64,000 nt of DNA from assembly GCF_963924675.1 (NCBI RefSeq), contig NC_089224.1, positions 70,541,464-70,605,463 of the forward strand. The letters run 5' to 3'. Positions 13,136 to 24,507 of this stretch are shown piece after piece; position 1 is the stretch's first letter, and every line of letters starts with the position of its first letter. The notes beneath the pieces were generated by a model. The model was not told where the DNA came from. It made no database searches and worked only from the letters and a program-made list of their open reading frames with translations. A program made the position numbers and the translations under genes. Origin of the DNA: Phocoena phocoena. Its lineage: Eukaryota; Chordata; Mammalia; Artiodactyla; Phocoenidae.

Positions 13136-13739
13136 ACATGTTACTCCCACTGCAAGTGTGATCACAGCCTGCCCACCAGCAGGTGGCGATCTTCACAGTG
13201 TATTTCAGGTTCTTTGTAATTACAGAATCTGGAAAGGGGCCTCTGGACAAGTAGTCCGATCTGGGGTTGCTCAGCTTGTATGGTCCTCAGTGTATTCATC
13301 TCTGTGAGAAGACTAGCCTGTGGGAGGATTTGTCAGCCGCCCTTTTGACACCTGCCGTTTTTGAGAAACAAAAATCTCATACCCACTCTTAATCTTATTT
13401 GAAATGTCAAAAAAATAGCTACAGTAATTAAACACCAGCAAATGTTACAAGTGCATAAAATGGTGAGGCTAAAGGGAGACGATAGCTATCACATAACCTT
13501 GTAACAAGCAAAAAAGTATGTTTTCCCCATATATACGCAACAACAGTCCTCTTTGTGTGTGTTCTGATTTATTTTGCTTGCCTTCAGCCTTTATCTCCTC
13601 TACTTTCTTTAAACTTCTATGCATTGATTTCCCTTTTCTTATCTCTCTCTCTTCAGTGAGATAATTAATGAATAAAATACCTGGTACAGTGCCTGACATA
13701 AAAGAGGCGTTCAGAAAATACTAGTTTCTCCCATCACTT

Positions 13740-14620
13740 CACTTGATTTCTTTCATCCATTAAACAAATATGAGCCAGACACTCTTTTCAGGGCCTGGGA
13801 TAAATTCATGGGCAAAAAATGGCCAAAAAAACCCCCCCAAAACCAAAAAAACAAACTTGTTCTTGTGGAGCTTATATTCCAGTATAAGAGATAAACAGGG
13901 GAAAAAACACAATATAGAGATAAATTATAAAATATATTTGTATATATAAGTGGGTAGTATAAAGAAAAAAGAGTAAGGGGGACCAGGCATGCCAAGGAGA
14001 TGGTTGAAGGAAAGGGGGCTGCACTTTTAAATAATATCCTTAGGTTAGGGCTAATTAAAGAGGGGACATTTGAGCAAAGGCTTAAAGGAGGTGAGGGAAT
14101 GGACCACGCTGATATCTGGGGGTAGAGCATTCCAGGCAGAGAGAACAGCAACTGCAAACACCCCTGTGTTGTTTGAAAAACTGTGAGGGGCCAGTGTGGC
14201 TGGAGAGGCATGGATTCGGGGAATAGTAGTGTGATGGGTGATTGAAGAGGTAGCAGAGAAGCTAGGTCATTGTAGAAACTTTGACTTTTACCCAGAAGGA
14301 AATGGGGAACCTTGAATGGTTTGGAGCAGATGAGTGACATAATCTGACATATGTTTTAAAGGTCATTAGGGAATAGAGTGATTAATTAATTAAGTAATTT
14401 TAAAAATTTAAGTGTCATTAGGGCTACTGTGTTGAGAACAGAATATAGGGGCCAAAGACAGAAGCAGAGAAATAAACTAGGAGTCTTTGTGGTAGTAGCA
14501 GTGGGGTGGTGAGAGGCGGTTGGACTGATGATCTATTTGAAGATGGAGTCAACAGGTATTCCTGACAGTCTAGAGCTAGAAATATGAGACGCATTAAGAA
14601 TGCCAAGGTTTTTGGTCCGA
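13740..14620 (-). mobile_element. L2-like ancient LINE remnant
   Basis: The reverse complement of the L2 3' region: gacatttgagcaaaggct, tctgggggtagagcattcca, ggcagagagaacagcaactg and the end at ttcatccattaaacaaatat. Related sequence may go on to about 15060 beyond the mariner insert. The open frame of 195 codons here is not a gene. Confidence 0.62.
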
Positions 14621-14755
14621 ACAATGGGAAAGATGAAGCTTTGACAGAAACATGTGGTCTTCCTTATAGATTTGGGAAAGACTACAAGCAGAATAAGTGT
14701 ATGTTGGGAAAGAGGGGAGATCAAGAATTTGGACATTTGGAAGTTCAGAAATCTA

Positions 14756-14835
14756 TTGGGTTGGCCAAAAAGTTCATTCGGGTTTGTCCATAAGAGGGTA
14801 TGGAAAAACCCGAACGAACTTTTTGGCCAACCCAG
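14756..14835. mobile_element. Mariner-derived palindromic MITE
   Basis: 80 bp with near-perfect inverted arms of about 37 bp. The left arm is ttgggttggccaaaaagttc..., and the right arm read backwards is ctgggttggccaaaaagttc.... The loop is about 5 bases. It is flanked by TA at 14754-14755 and 14836-14837, as for Tc1/mariner insertions. It lies inside an older L2-like repeat in intron 23. Confidence 0.88.
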
Positions 14836-15423
14836 TATTATACATCTGACTGGTAATGGAACAGGAGAGCTGGATCTACAGGACTGAAGTTCAAGAAAGA
14901 GACCTAGGCTGAAGATATCAGTTGGGATTTGTCAGTATACATATACAGGAAACTGAACAAGATCACCAAAGTGTAAACAAAACAAACGTCTGGGCCCAGG
15001 GACATTCCAATGTTAAAAGGTTGAAGAGAATATGATGCTCCAGAAAAGAAGACTGAGAAGAAGTGAAAAGTGATATAGAAGAAAACAGAGAATGAGATAT
15101 ACTGAGAGCCAATGAAGGGAAGTTATCAAGGACCCTTTAACCAACTTTCAGCCTCGTCAATTGTTACTCTCCACGATTCCAAATTATTGCTTAATTACAG
15201 TGTATGATCTCCTTTCAGTCTGCTGTTATTACACTCTCTATTTATTGTTTTTTCTCTTCTCATATTTTGCTGCCTTCCTGCCAGTAGTTCCATGCCCATA
15301 TTTTAAAACCACAGTAATTAAACATGAAACACACAAAAAACAAAGGTTACATGTGAATCTTTCAAAATACCTGCACCCATTTTTGATTCATACAAAATAA
15401 CTGTATTTGATTAAAATAACCTA

Positions 15424-15579
<156 letters not shown>

Positions 15580-15738
15580 TCACAGTCCTATGACTCTAGA
15601 CAAATATTTAGCATATTGACTTAGTAGAATACCACAAACTCTTGACATTTTTAAGATTCAGATGGTTGTTTTCCAGGGTTCTTTATTACTCTGAGTATCT
15701 ACAAAGGTTCAATTGCTGCATGGTGGCGGAATCCTCTA

Positions 15739-15942
<204 letters not shown>

Positions 15943-16499
15943 TTACCACAGATTTGAAATTGAAAACAAATCAAACACCTGCAGCCATCATAATTATATC
16001 TGCCAATAATAAGACTGTCTAGTCATTGACCAAAATGCCTAGTCTGTGAATAGCTGGATTTCCTTTGGCTAACACATTTTGTTTTCTCTGCATAGTATAT
16101 GTTTCATGTCAATGTAGTCTATGGAGTAATTTAAGTGTGCTAACTGTAGAGGATCTGTGCTTCTTTTTTTAAGATGTGATGAAATATGAATAGCTTTTGA
16201 TTAACTAATATCTAACTTTTCATCAGAGGTTAAAAAAAGAAAAAAAAATAGGGATATTCAAATTAGTAAAATGGCTCCTTATTCCCAGGATTATCTTCAG
16301 GAGTTAAGAGTCTGAGAAATTGATCAGACCAAGAATCTGCTCCAAGGTACTGAACATCCTAATGAAGTGAAGAGTTTTTTTTTTAAGATGCAAAAACAAC
16401 TATAAAATGATGTTTGTTAAATCCAGTGGTTCATTAACTCGCAAACACGTAGTCTTTGTATTAAAAGTATACACACATGTATGTATAGCACATGTACTG

Positions 16500-16935
16500 T
16501 AATTTTCTAAAGGCCCTTCTAAATAATTCATTTCAATTACTACATGTACATCAGTTCAACCCACTTGTTCCCTGTGGCAGAGACATACTCCGTGAATATT
16601 CCATGAGCTTCCCTTCCATGAGGCAGGAGCCACCTGACCTATTCCTGGCCACTGGGCTGTGGAGTAACAGTGATTTGAGTCACTTCCCATCCAGAGCAGT
16701 TAAAAACTGTTAGATGTTCTCCATCCCTCTTATTCCCTGTCATAGGAAACCTCAGAAGCCACATGTTGACACAGCTATGTCCCAAGATGGAATGATTTGG
16801 GATCCCTGAGTCACTGGGTAGAGGGCAGCCTCCATGAGCATACATCAATCTTTGTATCAGGGAGAAATAAACTTGTGCTAAGTCACTGAGATACAGGGAT
16901 CACCTCAGCATAACCTACTGAATTAATACCAATGT
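16500..16935 (+). mobile_element. MaLR/MLT-like LTR remnant
   Basis: The second half carries the common block gagaaataaacttgtgcta, agtcactgagat and cagcataacctactgaatt. The first half is less clear. Family assignment is from memory and uncertain. Confidence 0.5.
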
Positions 16936-17194
16936 CACCAAGACCAGAGAAAATATTGCTGGTCTAAGAGAAAAGTATAAAATAAAAAAAATCTATCTTT
17001 GGAATCCTGGAGGTTCTCCCTTTTCTGTCTTCTTCCTTTGTTTCAACACTACCTTTCCTTCTCAAGAACTTGCCCTTTCCCTGCCAGTGAGTATTCCAGA
17101 AGAAAAAGCAAAGATGATCTTGAGGTACTGTCCTTCTTAGGTCCTGTGCAAAGCCAGTTGGACAGGGCTAATACAAGCGCACAGTGAGCTCAGA

Positions 17195-17400
17195 TGGCAG
17201 ACAGAGCCAGGTGGCCCAGATTTGAATCCTGGCTCCCCGACTTACGGCTTTGGGAAATTTACCTGAACTCCATTTCCTTGAACATAAAATGTGGATAATA
17301 ATAGTACCCATGTCGTAAAGTTGTTTTGAAGATTAAATGAGTTAATACATACAAAGTACTTAGAACAATCTGTGGCCCACAGTGATCACTATTTAAGAGT
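17195..17400 (+). mobile_element. MIR SINE
   Basis: Forward MIR, well kept: gatttgaatcctggctccc, ggataataatagtaccca, aagattaaatgagttaatac and acttagaacaatctgtggc. Confidence 0.75.
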
Positions 17401-17742
17401 TGGCTGGGGGTGGAGAGATAAAAAGACAAATCAATATTTCAGCAAAAAATATTATTGGTGGTAGCCTCACATAAATCTGGCCCTCAGGAATTACTGTGCT
17501 CAGAGACAAATATGATTCAACCCCCCATCATCTGGCCCTAACGAAAAGGGTAAGCTGAGTATTGTAATCAATTACCCAATATGCTACCCAAGGACGTTTG
17601 TTAAATATGAATTTATGGTTATAAGCAAAGTGGGGATGACGTGTGTGCTTCTTTAAATACCTTCAAAAGTTAAACCAATGTATGTGAACCATGAAATTAA
17701 GTAGAACTATTAAAAGAACACCAGATTATACAGCAGACTCAC

Positions 17743-17994
17743 CATTTTTGCAATCATGGTCACATAGGGACCAGCATGTTGATTCACAGCAAAGAAGTCC
17801 AGGAGCCGTGAGAACCAGAATATGATGTCGATGCAGTATATTAGTCTTCCCGCCGTGTGAAAAGGAGGGTCACCCCACCGAAGGCCAAAACCCACCAAAA
17901 ACAGGCCAGTAGCCACAGTTTCCATCAGATTCCAGTACTCGCTAATCCATACCTTCACCTTTTGAGTAAACTTCCCAGGTTCTGAAATATAGAC
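17743..17994 (-). CDS. TRPM6: TRPM6 exon 21 (S3, S4 and S4-S5)
   Basis: 252 bp, in phase 0 at both ends. Acceptor ttttag, donor AAAATG|GTGAGT. It starts [17 protein letters not shown]3 is [20 protein letters not shown] and the S4 region is [20 protein letters not shown]. It ends with the S4-S5 element [14 protein letters not shown]. The loop [10 protein letters not shown] is short, as in TRPM6; the TRPM7 loop is longer at this point. Confidence 0.97.
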
Positions 17995-20900
17995 CTAAAA
18001 GATGAAAGAAAGAGGGAAACTTAAAGAATGGGTTATAACCCAAGATCAGTATGATCTTTAATACGTCAACTGTTCTTTTAAGGAGTATTTGGAATCATGC
18101 CAAACCTTAGATCATAAGGGGATTTTGGAGACGTAAGTTATCCTTGGGGAATGAATTATTTAAACAATTCTATAAATGTAGTTTAATCTCACTGTTAGTA
18201 CTGGCCAGCTATTTAAAAACGAACCAGAATTTTTTTTAAAAAAGAAAAGTTTTTCTAGCTTTCATTAATCCTAAACTAACACAGGGAAACACCAAGACAT
18301 TTAAAACTCAATATTGCAATGGAATATAGCTGCAATTCCATTTCATGACGTATAGCCTAGTGCAAAGAAACCAAAGAATCCTGTAATCTGGCCCCACTAC
18401 TGCAATTTAGTGAGTAGTTAGCAAATTACTCAGAACGTGATATTAGAATTCACTATTATAAGAAATTACCCCTGCAACAGAATATCAGACAAACTTAAAT
18501 GTAAAACAGTAAAAAGCTATTTTCCCTGAAGCATAATAAAAATGGTAGAATTCGGATAATGTTTTTCTGCTGAATTGTTTTCTACATAATATACAAGGTT
18601 GGTCATATTAGCTCTAGGACAAAATCATTGTATGTAAATGCACAGAGGTAGAGAGAGATACATATACAATGATATCTAAAACAGCCTAAGTCATACGGTA
18701 TGTGATTGCAGTTATAACTGGATAGGAATATTCATTCCTTTTCTTTTGTTTTAAGTGACTCACTGCAAACTAAAAATGAAAAGTTTGCTTTGTTTTGTTT
18801 CTTGGACTACTTGCCCCAGAGGAATTTTTATCGTAAATGTTCAAAAATGTTTAGTAGGAACTTTCAAAAACTATAAATGAATTCTTTACACATTGCACAA
18901 CTTTAGCCATTTATGTGCCACTCTGTGACATGAAAGCAATAATATGCAAGTAATGTTAGGCTATAAAAAAATCAGCTTTATTGAAAAAACACTTTTGGGA
19001 AATCAAATAGTTGGAGGGTCTATAAACAACTAGATACCATCACTCTAGATCTGATAAACGCACTAAGATGTCCCCTAAAATAACTGCTTTCAAAGAGCAG
19101 CAACCAACAGAAAGTTATTTGGCAACAATAAAAGGTTGAGATCAGAAATTTTCCCCCTAATTACCTTTCCTGTAGCATACAAATCAGGATCATTGCCTGA
19201 CTCACCCTCATGCTTGACCTCTCCATTTTCATCACCCAAGCGCAGAACACATCTAGCAGAGGTATGTAGAAGACAAAGGTACAAGGGATAACTCACCTCC
19301 CTGACTTTCTCAATGGCATTGGTGAAGATGTAAATGATAACGAGCCACTCTTGCACGGTGGGCTGGGGTTGCATCTCCACCAACACGGTGTAAGTGAACA
19401 GCATGAGGAATGCCAAATACACCATCTGTGAGGGGGACATGGATTCCCTGGCCATGAGTGAGAGTCATAATGGAGGATGCCAAGCAGACACGGACCCAAA
19501 TGAACAGAAACACACACATGAACTTCACCATGATAGCATGAAAATATAACTGGGACCACCCTCTGATTATTGATGACATAATTATCAAAGAAGGCACAGG
19601 AATCCACAGTTTTCTATTTTAGGAATTTGTGGAAGGAAAGATCACTGTTCTCAAATGCATGGAAATGGGCATGGTCACATCTTGTTGACTCCTGACCCCA
19701 ATTTTCAGAACTCTGCACATTCCGGCATGGACACAGTCAGGCCAACAGCAAGCCAAGAGAGAATCACACACCTTCCCCTCCATTTAAAAAGAAAACGTGT
19801 GTCCCAAGAATGCCAAAGGAGCAGTGTTAGTAGGTGCCTATTTTCAAATATAATAAATTGTAATATTTACTATTGCTGGGAGTTTTATTTTCTGCTGATT
19901 AAAATATTCTGGTTACCACTTATGGTCTGGGTTCACGTCTTCCAACACATGACTCACTGGGCCTACGCAGATTACAGAACTTAGCCAGGCAGCTGTTTCA
20001 CGGTCCTGAGCTTTCCATAAGTGAGGAGTTCTCAAAACAGTCTATGCCACCTAGAGGCTGCTCTGCCCAGAGCATTCAACCTAGACCTGCAGGAAAATGC
20101 TTCACTAATGCCACTTGCCAGGCTGGTGGAGTGTGATCTCTGACGCAGGCCGATGCCACTGCGTACAGAGTACGATAACTTCCATAATGCAAGTCTACTA
20201 AAGGCATGACAGGAATGCAGAGGATGAAGCTGGATTTGAGACTTGGAGAAAGAGGTATATCAGTTGAGTCTTGTAGGATGAACCCCATTTCCAGATAAGC
20301 AGATAAAGGAGGAAACAGTTTTCCATTTGGAAGTGGCAGAACAGAAATAAAATAAGCTTAGAGGCTGGAGGTTAAAGAGCCAGAAAAGTATACATTAGTA
20401 TAACAGAAGGAGAAGGAAGACAAGATACAAAAGGGAATTTTTACATAAAGTGCACATCCATGAGATGCAGATATGTAAAAGACAGAAACGCATTTATAAA
20501 CATTAAGCATAATCCTTCTAGTGAATTTTAAGCATCTGTGATAAACTGTTAAGTTAAAATGGTTTAAAACTGCTGTGTACACTATGATCTCACTTGTGAA
20601 AAAATCTGAAAATATTTGGATAGAAAAAAGTTGAAAGCAGATGTTAAGAATTGCTATCTCTGGGTGCTAGAAAAAGAATAAAATTTGATTGTTTTTTTCC
20701 TAAAAAAAAATTTCTGGTTATTGGAAACGTCCAATTGTGAGTCTCTGTAGTTAAAGACTGTTGACGTTTTTATCTACAGCACTTAAGCACTCAGCCTGAC
20801 ACATGACAGACATTCAAGAAGTGTATGTTTAATTACTGTGTATATTAAACCTAGATTTCCAGTCTATTCAAAGAATTAAGACACAGTAAACACGTACACA

Positions 20901-21144
20901 CAGATACACAGTGATTAATAGCTTTGTGACCTTATCTAACATTCTTATCTTCTTACAATTCCCAGAAGTAGACTAACTACACACACATTTAAAACTGTGA
21001 CACATATTACTAAGTTGCCTGCCAGAAAGGCTTTATCAGTTTCCACAATCACCAACAATGCATGAGATGGTGGAGTCTTTTCAATAGCTTCAGAGACAAT
21101 GCACAGTGCTAGCTAATAAACACGTATTAAAAATCCCAGATCAC
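17995..21144. other. Introns 20 and 19, unique part
   Basis: Apart from exon 20 and weak L1-like sequence near 20580-20700, I see nothing of note. Confidence 0.55.
19297..19425 (-). CDS. TRPM6: TRPM6 exon 20 (S1 end, S2)
   Basis: 129 bp, phase 0/0. Acceptor ctcacag, donor GGGAG|GTGAGT. It encodes [18 protein letters not shown] (rest of S1), QPQPTVQEW (extracellular turn) and [16 protein letters not shown] (S2). Reading through the donor soon meets a stop. Confidence 0.97.
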
Positions 21145-21350
21145 GGCTTCCCTGGTGGCGCAGTGGTTGAGAGTCCGCCTGCCGATGCAGAGGACAGGGG
21201 TTCGTGCCCCTGTCCGGGAAGATCCCACATGCCATGGAGCAGCTAGGCCTGTGAGCCCTGGCCACTGAGCCTGTGTGTCCGGAGCCTGTGCTCCGCAACG
21301 GGAGAGGCCACAACAGTGAGAGGCCCGTGTACCGCAAAAAAAAAAAAAAA
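21145..21350 (+). mobile_element. CHR SINE, short type
   Basis: A tRNA-derived cetacean/hippo SINE opening ggcttccctggtggcgcag with box-B-like ggttcgtgcccc, the ending ggcccgtgtaccgc and a 15-bp A tail. The target-site duplication cccagatca is at 21135-21143 and 21351-21359. The element is little diverged, so it is young. Confidence 0.93.
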
Positions 21351-22989
21351 CCCAGATCAACAGAGAGAAAAGTGCCTATGTGTGTGTTCCTTCTCACAAG
21401 AATCATATTATTTTAACCTGGATCCCTATTTCTCGTATCTTTTTGAGCTCTACCTAAGTTTAATAAGTCTTCTTCTAAGCTTAGTTCTACATAGAGAATG
21501 GCTGAAATCACTTCTGACTATACCATTTGATATTATATACAATAGGTGATATTTCAGGCAGGCATAATGGGTATTAGCATTGCCTATGAGTTAAGAAGCT
21601 TAGTAGAGAAGCATATAAAAAAGTTAAAGTAAATTCTATACTTCTCTAGGTCTATGTTTCAAGGGTTAATATATTTGATGACCTCTTAGGAACATAATTT
21701 AAATAAATTTATACGATTAAGCAGTCATGTTTTACATTGTTTGTTTTCATGGTGGCCAGGCACTAAATCACTGTAGATATTGGTGGTATTGCTTCTGACT
21801 CTTTTTTTTTCCTTCCAATTCTTAAAAAGATATCCAAAAATGTTTACATTTCTTTTTCATCATAGCATTTATAACAAGACACTGCTTCAATAAAGCACAC
21901 GTACCCTAACCTAGCAATGTAACAGCCATGACTAAAAATGCCCGTGCTCACTGCTAACACCAACCTTAGCTATTTTTGTAGTTGTTCCAGTTGCTTAGCT
22001 TTACTACTGTCTCTAAGAGTTCATAAGCTAGAAATGTCTAAGGAAAGCAATAGTTGAATACACTTCACCCAATGATGTGACTATGGTTAAACTCTCTCGA
22101 AGCTACTATCAGAGTCTCTAGGATTTTCTGTATTCACAAAATACAGAAAATACAGTATTTCCATATTCACAAAAACAGTGAAATCTCATCATCTGAATGA
22201 AGATTTTATTTTTAAAAACAGATAAAAGTTATTCAGAGCTATGTACTTATTGAATAAGTATATGAAATAAGTGTGTGGTCGGGCAAGTAAATATTTTGAA
22301 ATATAACACATTTAGACAAATATCCTTTTATAATCACTTCAAAATGTTTTAGAAATATACAATCTTGAGCAATTTAACTATAGGTTAGCATTAGAAAAAT
22401 AACTACTGTTAAATAAATGTGAAAAGCACTCAACACATGTAGTGTACAGTTGTTTTCTCGGTATCTCTCCCATCCATGATAGATTTAGTATTTGTTTACA
22501 CAATTCAACTTCTAAAATTTTTCTTGTCCTCTACATATTTAGAAGCATTTGCAACTAAGACAAAAACAAACACTTGAATTTTTTGGTCTATATTACACAT
22601 TATTCCTACAAAGAAAAAATCAATTCAACTGCTGATTTTTTGCCCAAGATGGGACAAGAATCCACTCCCATCACTTAATTCTACAACCATATTGCTCATT
22701 CTGTTTTTCCACACAGTTTCAGATTCTGAGTCCCAGCTGTGTTAACTGGAAGCACTCAGAAAACGAAGATGCTTGAGCCTTCACTCCCAAAGTAGGAGAT
22801 CTGCTCTCACTTTTTCTCACCTCCCTCCAATCTTCTTCCCTACCTGCTTTGTCATTCCTCCCTTTTTTTTTAAGTGCATTTTTTTACATTTTTATTACAA
22901 GTTGGTAAATCAGGCAATATCATTATCAACATTATCATTAGCAATTAACCATCCTGAATACTATATGTAATTTTTGAAATGACACCAAC
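21351..22989. other. Intron 19, remainder
   Basis: AT-rich, with one small perfect palindrome at 22123-22151. No repeat family recognised. Confidence 0.55.
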
Positions 22990-23136
22990 CGTATAAAACC
23001 AAAACTTGACAATTGGAGCACTGTAGAACTCATAGACTTTCCTGGTCCATGGGAGGCTTTGGGGCCCACTCTTCAAATCAAAGTGCTGATTTTCATCTGG
23101 TTTCTCATCAGGGCCACTTTCCAAATCATAGTCTTT
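22990..23136 (-). CDS. TRPM6: TRPM6 exon 19 (pre-S1 linker)
   Basis: 147 bp, phase 0/0. Acceptor tttacag; the donor ACG|GTTGGT is the weakest in the set, lacking the +3 purine and +4 A. It encodes an acidic variable linker ([18 protein letters not shown]) and then the conserved [20 protein letters not shown] at the start of S1. Confidence 0.95.
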
Positions 23137-23639
23137 CTGTAAAATGAGCAAGCAATCATTTATTGTCAGAGGCGTAACTAAAATACTGACATTTACAAGT
23201 ATCTAAAATATTATATATTTCATAAATACATAAATATAATAAAAATATTAGAAATTAACTGGGCACCCACCTGACAAATTACAATCTTAGTCTTGAACGG
23301 AAGGAAAACTACATGTATTGTATCAATCTTTGACAGGGTAAGGAGAACAGCAGTATTTCTGAAAAGCAAGCTGAGCCTCCCATAGGGAAACCTAATCAAA
23401 CTGAGTAATTCCAAGCATTTAAAGATGGTCCCTCTTCCTGTTCTTTTTAATCTCCTTTATCAGTAATTTTGGAACCTAAGGATATTAATAAAATCCTTAT
23501 GAAATCAATAACAGAGAATAGAATTATTTCCATAATTCAGGAGGACAAAATGGACACATAATGCTGAAACATCTTTCCCAAATTATAGGGAAGTCAGGCA
23601 CAGTGTTAGTTTGAGGATTCTGTCTCTGACAGCTTCTCC

Positions 23640-23815
23640 ACTCATTTATAACAGAGGTTCTACCTGAAGCTCATGGACTCTCTGAGCTTCTGGAGTTCCT
23701 TGAACCTCCTGCAATTATATGCAAGTATTCGTGTTGTGCATGCATTTTTCTAGGGAAAGCATCTTCCATCAGTTTCTCAAAAGTTATGGGCCAGCCTAAA
23801 GGGGTTAACAGTTGT
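23640..23815. mobile_element. DNA-transposon-like old repeat, family uncertain
   Basis: cctgcaattatatgcaagta, gcatgcatttttctagggaa and cagtttctcaaaagttatgg resemble a common placental MER element. I cannot name it with confidence. Confidence 0.4.
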
Positions 23816-24060
23816 AGGTGGTGAGAGATGAGCATCTGTGTGACAAGGAAGTGGTTGCATAAATGTGACTACAGAGGTGTCTACATAGAAAAGCTGTTAG
23901 AAAGAGAGAAAAAAGAAAGGAAAAGAAAGGAAAAAAAAAGCACTTGCACCCTGGTTGCTTTCAAGAAGAGGGAACTTAGGGATTATGAAAGAGAAGAAAA
24001 AGAGATATCACCCTACTTCATAGATTTCTATGTGGTTTTAATCTTTTAACAGGAAATGTG

Positions 24061-24369
24061 GGCTTCCCTGGTGGCACAGTGCTTAAGAATCCGCCTGCAA
24101 ATGCAGGGGACACGGGTTCCAGCCCTGGTCTGGGAAGATCCCACATGCCGCGGAGCAACTAAGCCCGTGCGGCACAGCCACTGAGCCTGCGCTCTGCAGC
24201 CCATGAGCCACAACTACTGAGTTGGTGTGCCCGAACTTCTGAAGCCTGTGCGCCTAGAGCCCGTGCTCCACAACAAGAGGAGCCACCGCAATGAGAAGCC
24301 CACACACTGCAACGAAGAGTAGCCCTTGCTCACTGCAACTAGAGAAAGCCTGTGCGCAGCAACGAGGAC
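24061..24369 (+). mobile_element. CHR SINE, long type
   Basis: A SINE with the same 5' tRNA-like head followed by the longer body of repeated agcctgtgc/ctagagcccgtg/cacaactac blocks, ending cgcagcaacgagga. Its tail has grown into the GGAA array at 24370-24436. Confidence 0.9.
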
Positions 24370-24480
24370 GGACGGAAGGAAGGAAGGAAGGACGGAAGGA
24401 AGGAAGGAAGGAAGGAAGGAAGGAAGGAAGGAAGGAAGGGAAAGAAAGAAAGAAAGAAAAAAGAAAGAAAGTAAGTAAGT
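24370..24480 (+). repeat. (GGAA)n / (GAAA)n array
   Basis: About 16 GGAA units, two of them GGAC variants near the left end, and then GAAA/GTAA units. It grew from the SINE tail. GGAA runs of this length can bind ETS factors, but nothing here shows that they do. Confidence 0.95.
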
Positions 24481-24507
24481 TTAAAAAAAAAAGAATTTTT
24501 TTTGGAA

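Noticed and set aside
13753..14340. 195-codon minus-strand frame
   Set aside because: It reads through an L2-like repeat; the peptide is the Leu/Ser/Pro-rich translation typical of such repeats.
21145..21230. Functional tRNA gene from the SINE head
   Set aside because: The tRNA-like boxes are those of the SINE family; it does not fold as a full tRNA and carries a SINE body and A tail.
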